From Rheum nobile (lineage: Eukaryota > Streptophyta > Magnoliopsida > Caryophyllales > Polygonaceae), in assembly GCA_027886185.1 (NCBI GenBank), contig WOAB01000501.1:558001-622000 (forward strand): a stretch of 64,000 nucleotides of DNA. The letters run 5' to 3'. Below are positions 59,837-64,000 of the stretch, in pieces; the first letter of the stretch is position 1; every line of letters starts with the position of its first letter. Both the position numbers and the translations under genes were made by a program. Below the pieces are notes generated by a model, which was not told the DNA's origin, did not search any database, and worked only from the letters and a program-made list of their open reading frames with translations.

Positions 59837-60283
59837 CTAATCCTCATCAGGATCGGTCTCCCCGCCATCATCAGAGCTACCATTGTCCACCTCAGATTCC
59901 AGATCTTCTAAAAGACCTGGTATATGACGCTTCGGGTGTGCACACTCTGTGTAAATGGTGACTGGAACACCGGGTCTGTAAAGAGCTATAATTTTAGCTA
60001 CGTGTTCCTCGTGTACCACCTCACGGAGTCGTGGAGGATCCACACCCAGTGGAAAGTAAAAAATCCGACCAGGGCGAAGCCCGGTTGGATTGTAAAATAA
60101 CGCCATGAACAAGTAACCCAATGATAACCCCCTCTCTCCAGGCGAGACATCCCTCATCCGCAAAGTGCGGACCTCGCCACCTTCGTATCCATGGAAAAAC
60201 ATGTCCATCCCACTTCGTTGGCGTATCATTCGATTGTAGGTGATTCGCCCATTTTCGTAAACTTTGAGAACCAAAGACGCCAT
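59837..60283 (-). CDS. Hypothetical 148-aa protein, divergent from the GRF gene
   Basis: A single-exon frame, MASLVLKVYENGRITYN to an acidic tail, GSSDDGGETDPDED. The middle is rich in Gly, Arg and hydrophobic residues (LSLGYLFMALFYNPTG, GRIFYFPLGVDPP). I recognise no domain. A TATAAATA box on the minus strand (60370-60363) lies 80 bp upstream, in the hairpin-bearing region shared with the gene at 60745. The frame is intact with a TATA-spaced promoter, so it is probably a real accessory gene of the MULE complex. Confidence 0.6.
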   Translation of the reverse strand: MASLVLKVYENGRITYNRMIRQRSGMDMFFHGYEGGEVRTLRMRDVSPGERGLSLGYLFMALFYNPTGLRPGRIFYFPLGVDPPRLREVVHEEHVAKIIALYRPGVPVTIYTECAHPKRHIPGLLEDLESEVDNGSSDDGGETDPDED

Positions 60284-60362
60284 TACCCAAAATAGAACAC
60301 ACGAAAGGTTTGTGAGAAGTTATGGAGTGGGAATTGTGTGGATTGTAGAGGTTTTCGTTTCG

Positions 60363-60576
60363 TATTTATAAGGGTTTGGCAACCAAAATATGACAAAGAT
60401 GGGCGGCACCTATTGCAGCCCAAGAGGGTTTACTTGGGCGACACCTATTGCAGCCCAGGAGGGTTTACTTGGGCTGCAATAGGTGCCGCCCACGAAGGTA
60501 CTTGTAAGATTTGTGGGATTTTTATACCCTTTGGGCGGCACTACGTGCCGTCCACATTGCTTTTTCACTATATAAG
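60363..60576. promoter_or_regulatory. Bidirectional promoter with four hairpins
   Basis: Two TATA boxes face outward (minus strand at 60370-60363, plus strand TATATAAG at 60569-60576). Between them lie hairpins at 60400-60422, 60434-60457, 60469-60492 and 60532-60554 with the same GGGCGGCA..TGCAGCCC design. The first two and their AGGGTTTACTTGGGC spacer form a direct repeat of about 35 bp. Confidence 0.75.
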
Positions 60577-60744
60577 AAGAATTGGGGATGTTTGTTCACT
60601 ACAACAAGTCCAACACAAGCGGCGCTTGAAAAAACATTTTTGGGTAAACTTATTCTTCCAGTTTCTATCGATTTATTAACCCTAAGTTTTTATATTAATG
60701 GATTCATGATATTTGTAGGAAACAAAGCACTATAACAAATAATA

Positions 60745-61074
60745 ATGGCATCTTCATCCGAATCATCAACAAACCCAGATAGGCTATGCGAGTGTAATTT
60801 GAAAGCCGTTGTCCGCACTTGTGATTTGCAGTGGAACTACAGAAGGAGGTATTTGGGATGCCCAAAACTGGGGTGTATTTTCAAGGAGTGGATTGATCAT
60901 ATGTACGAGGACAGGACACATGCGGTTATTCGACAACAATGACAGGAAAAACAAGATCTTGTTAAGGAGAATCAAGATCTTGTAAAGAAAAATCAAGAAC
61001 TTCTTAAAGATCTTGATAACATTCGTAGATATAACCTCAAACTATTTAATGATGTACATCGTATACTGCATTGA
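60745..61074 (+). pseudogene. GRF-type zinc-finger protein, in-frame stop
   Basis: ATG at 60745 gives MASSSESSTNPDRLCECNLK, then WNYRRRYLGCPKLGCIF and KEWID, the GRF zinc-finger signature found in plant transposon proteins and some DNA-repair proteins. TGA at 60940-60942 ends a 65-aa frame. The same frame continues through a repetitive coiled coil (DLVKENQDLVKKNQELLKD) to a second stop at 61072-61074. The intact form would be about 109 aa. A TGG to TGA change is a simple explanation. It probably contributed DNA or RNA binding to the element. Confidence 0.75.
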
Positions 61075-61466
61075 TGTCGTATCTTTTGTGTAATAGTGTT
61101 TATGAACTATCAACCATTGTAGGGAGCAAACAAATTTAGCAAAGCAGAGATATCATATGAAACGAACGTTTACCAAAGACTATCTTAATTTCTTCAAACG
61201 CTAAAGCAATGTCATATATTTTGTCACAAACTTTCTAAGTTTATGAACAACTTGTATTCTTTCCTGTATTGTGTGCTAAATGTATCGTAATGAACAATTT
61301 GTCTTTATCTTATAGGATGATTATTTTGTATTGTTTTTTTATTAATATTAGATAAACAAATAAATACTAAGAATAAACAATAATATGATACAATAATATA
61401 TTATTTATACACAACATTGAAACACAAATGTTATAACACTATGAATCGAGTTTGACGAAAAAAATA

Positions 61467-61580
61467 TGGGCGGCAATAGGTGCAGCCCATCGGGCTGGGC
61501 TGCACCTATTGCCGCCCAGACTCCGGTTTTTGGAAGGGTCTTCTGGGCTGCACCTCGTGCCGCCCAACATGCCTATAAAT
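61467..61580 (+). promoter_or_regulatory. Third hairpin cluster with TATA box
   Basis: Hairpins lie at 61467-61490, 61496-61519 and 61543-61566. The first two also pair with each other. TATAAAT lies at 61574-61580. The layout matches the other two clusters. The next start codon is 61687, where MASSSCISNN echoes the MASSSES start of the GRF gene but stops after 26 codons. Confidence 0.75.
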
Positions 61581-61785
61581 ACCACATCCACCTTCAACTC
61601 TTCCACATCCAAGGTTACACCTATTACTCATGTATTTTTCGCCCAACATGCCTATTCAGATTCAAGAAATCAATATCGTGGGGTGGTATGGCTTCGTCGT
61701 CCTGCATTTCCAACAATTCATTGCTGTGGGAAAGAGATAAGCTCCAGAAGCTGTGCGAGACGCTTTAGGGTTCAAATTGGATGTG

Positions 61786-62060
61786 ATTGCCTTGTGGCCA
61801 TTATACTCTTGACCGAGTCAAGAGTTCTGAAGAAGGATGAGCCTCCTATTACCAGGTCGAACATGCTGATCTGCTCCTTTTTCCGCGCTGCAGCACAGAA
61901 AAACATGGAATCTTCAAATTTCGAAATTTGTAGGATTTCAAGTTTTTCTGTGATGCAGCTCGGAGAAGGAGCATATTAGCATGATCGACCTGGTAATTGG
62001 GAGGCTCATCCTTCTTTACAACTATTGACTCGGTCAAGAGGATAATGGCCACAAGGCAAT
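61786..62060 (+). ncRNA. Long foldback 1, candidate microRNA/siRNA precursor
   Basis: The left arm (ATTGCCTTGTGGCCATTATA...) and the right arm ending ATGGCCACAAGGCAAT pair over about 137 bp on each side, around a TTTCGAAA centre, with roughly 90% match. High-identity blocks include GACTCGGTCAAGAG and GAGGCTCATCCTTCTT. It sits about 205 bp downstream of a TATA box in plus orientation. That expression makes a hairpin RNA is inferred. I do not recognise a conserved microRNA. Confidence 0.45.
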
Positions 62061-62079
62061 AACAAAACCTCAATGCCTG

Positions 62080-62300
62080 AAGAACCTTAAAGAAGGGTGA
62101 GCCTACAATGACCAAGGAATGGTCCCTATCGAACTTTCTGATTTGCCCCTTCTCCTAGCTGCAGCACAGAAAAACATGGAATCTTCAAATTTCGGAATTT
62201 GTAGATTTTAAGTTTTTCTGTGATGAAGCGAGGAGAAGGGGCAAATTAGAATGTTCGATGAGGCCATTCATTGGTCATTATAGGCTCACCCTCCTTTAGG
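62080..62300 (+). ncRNA. Long foldback 2, candidate microRNA/siRNA precursor
   Basis: This is a second inverted repeat, adjacent to and related to foldback 1: they share AAAACATGGAATCTTCAAAT in the loop-proximal arm. Arms of about 110 bp pair GGGTGAGCCTACAATGACCA with TGGTCATTATAGGCTCACCC, and CCCCTTCTCCTAGC with GCGAGGAGAAGGGG. Occasional mismatches and bulges resemble young MIRNA hairpins. Confidence 0.45.
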
Positions 62301-62449
62301 ATTTTTTTTTTAGAATGTGTATGTGTTTTTTAGAATGTTATTTTTTTTGGAATGTTGGATATTTTGTCTTTTAACTAATTGATCATCGATTTGTTCTAGA
62401 AATAACGAAAATCTAAAAAAACCAAGAAATCAAACTAGATATAAATATT

Positions 62450-63962
62450 CTACAAACTCTCCGATTCACTATCCAAGGACACAACTAAAGTCTCAGAATC
62501 AGTACCCAAGGACACACCCGAATCCACGCCCGGTGCCCAATCTGGAGGAACCACCGACGTCGGTCGAGACGCTGCCTGCTGAGCTGATGCACGCTCTTCC
62601 GCCATCCTAGATGATTCGGCCATCTCTCTATCAAATATAGTCTCGCCTGTACTAGAGGATTGGGAAGGCATATGTGAAGCCTGTACAAGCGGAGGAGCTA
62701 CAGGGATGACGTCACTGGAAAGGAGGTCATATATATGCTGAAAGTGTTCCAAACACCCTAAACCACACCCTAAACCACCTGCCTCTATAAGCTTCTGAAG
62801 ATGCGCCTTGCTCATCGCCACACGCTGCAAATGAAAACAAACATTTTAAATACATAGACTTTCCTAAAATAATTAATAAGAATAAAATGGGGCAAAAAAC
62901 ATAACCTTTGCAAGTTGATAGCCGGAGGTGGTCCTCTACAAATACGAGGCTGTACTGGCGCACTCGGACTCACGTAAGGATGCGACACCTGTAAATACCA
63001 GTCCAGGTACGCGTCATGGACATCCCAATCCATTGTGGCAGGAGGACTCGTCAAGATGTGGGGGCAAAGACGATGCTCAAGCTGGTCCCACCTGTGCCAA
63101 CGCGGGTCAAAGTGCAATTGGTATCGCCTCGTCCCCCTAAAATCATGAGGACGCACTGCAGCCAGAGGCTCTATGATATCGATGGGCCTGCTCTGTCGAT
63201 AACCGAACTGTCGGGTAAGCCTATCCGGCATGTACACCTCCTCTACACCGAGAAACCGAATAGTCCCTCGATATGTGGAGGCCCTGTGAGCACCTCGAAA
63301 ATCAAGACCCTCATACGGCATCCACCGTATCTGCAATTAACCCCAAAAGACAAAACATATATTAACTCATTAAGCCTATCTTTAAGTATATTAAAATGGA
63401 ATAAGAATACGTACATCCTCTGGCCTATACTCGTCCAGTATCCGTCTATAGTGTAACTGGTTGCGACTTAAACGGACAGGGGTCCGGCCAATGCAGTATC
63501 GTGCAGCGCGTCGAATGTCGTCGTCCGCACCTTCCTTGAGGTTAGGGTTGCCCGGGAAGTATATAAAGTACGTCCAAATCCAAACCTGCGTACGGAGGAA
63601 GAAAGCCATTAGTTATAAACAATTAAACACAGTATATTCATGATTTAAATTACAATCTAACTATAATAAAAGTCTACCTCTAACAGACGTGCGCAACCGG
63701 CGAACTGTGCAGCTCCGCGTCGAGAAGCCTCTCCGAGGTTTCTAAAAAGGAGAGCCAGAACCCCGGTCCCCCAAGAAGTATGAACGACACGCTCCCAGTC
63801 CACAAAAAGAGGTAGCAATGTAGTCTTCAGCTCATTCGTTGACTTGTCAACGAAGATACTAGCCGACATGGTGTGCCATAAGAAACCGGCTGCTATATCC
63901 TCTGGGTAGGCACCCTCCTCAATCATCCTCAACACATGCCTCGCTAACTGGAATTGCTTGAC
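62450..63962 (-). CDS. Plant mobile domain protein (PMD; MAIL1/PP7-long-form-like), 5' partial
   Basis: Minus-strand exons, read from the right: to 63678, 63585-63415, 63330-62906 and about 62824-62450. Conserved PMD blocks include VDKSTNELKTTLLPLF, SWGTGVLALLFRNL, RNQLHYRRILDEYRPED joined in phase to IRWMPYEGLDF, and LTRQFGYRQSRPIDI. The C-terminal exon is Ser/Glu-rich. The domain is shared by MAIN/MAIL nuclear silencing proteins and by many Mutator and Ty3 elements. Two oddities occur. A TGA in frame at 63965-63963 lies just upstream of QFQLARHV, so the 5' part is either in another exon or broken. Splicing 62906 to 62824 would also end the frame quickly at SVWR, so the last exon may need a different junction or be frameshifted. 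Confidence 0.75.
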
Positions 63963-64000
63963 TCAACCCTTCCTAAGGTCACATACCATGTCAGCATCAT

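Noticed and set aside
62928..63456. Plus-strand frames in the PMD region
   Set aside because: Antisense to PMD exons that carry the conserved motifs.

Overview
This is nuclear DNA of a flowering plant, most likely a eudicot. The evidence is spliced genes with GT-AG introns, an ACT7-type actin with a leader intron, a ribosomal protein gene with telo-box and site II promoter elements, a group-X-like ERF, and a dense set of plant transposons. I cannot name the species. All exon junctions given here were placed by eye and checked for reading-frame continuity. No transcript data were used.

Host genes, left to right: actin (2246-3890, +); cinnamyl-alcohol-dehydrogenase-type enzyme (23679-27844, +); cytosolic ribosomal protein L3 (29937-31747, +); LIKE-COV/DUF502 membrane protein (37080-33414, -); tRNA-Ser(GCU) (38252-38333, +); AP2/ERF transcription factor (42210-43911, +). 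These are intact and look functional. They are unrelated single genes in an AT-rich background, not a cluster.

Most of the rest is mobile DNA. 4796-7050 is a non-autonomous Mutator-like element: its terminal repeats carry GC-rich perfect hairpins and its body is an AT satellite with a unit of about 171 bp. 8306-20304 is a three-layer nest. A hAT-type element (8-bp target duplication) contains a small Tourist-like element, which contains an 11.3-kb PIF/Harbinger element (TTA duplication). The Harbinger element has apparently intact transposase and Myb/SANT genes, plus cargo: a coiled-coil tail-anchored protein gene, a second frameshifted Myb/SANT gene, and a PRAF (RCC1-FYVE) gene fragment. Smaller MITEs lie at 7623, 20715, 22480, 23966, 24476, 26547, 28292, 32291, 41442, 45132 and 50276. 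Degenerate L1 tails lie at 45800 and 47566. Two copies of a long-terminal-repeat, TGCAT-rich element lie at about 40206 and 48170. A Helitron-like tract (about 51236-54542) ends in a 350-bp palindrome.

54750-64000 looks like a multi-gene Mutator-family complex. It has a MULE transposase fused to a C-terminal OTU protease domain, with an in-frame stop and a 1,075-bp solo LTR in one intron. It also has a divergently transcribed 148-aa gene of unknown function, a GRF zinc-finger gene with an in-frame stop, a transcription-unit-like stretch with two tandem long foldbacks resembling microRNA or siRNA precursors, and a plant-mobile-domain gene that runs off the right edge. Twelve short GC-rich hairpins (GGGCGGCA..TGCAGCCC type) sit just upstream of the TATA boxes of these units. 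The repeated hairpin-plus-promoter arrangement and the tandem foldbacks are the most unusual things in the window.
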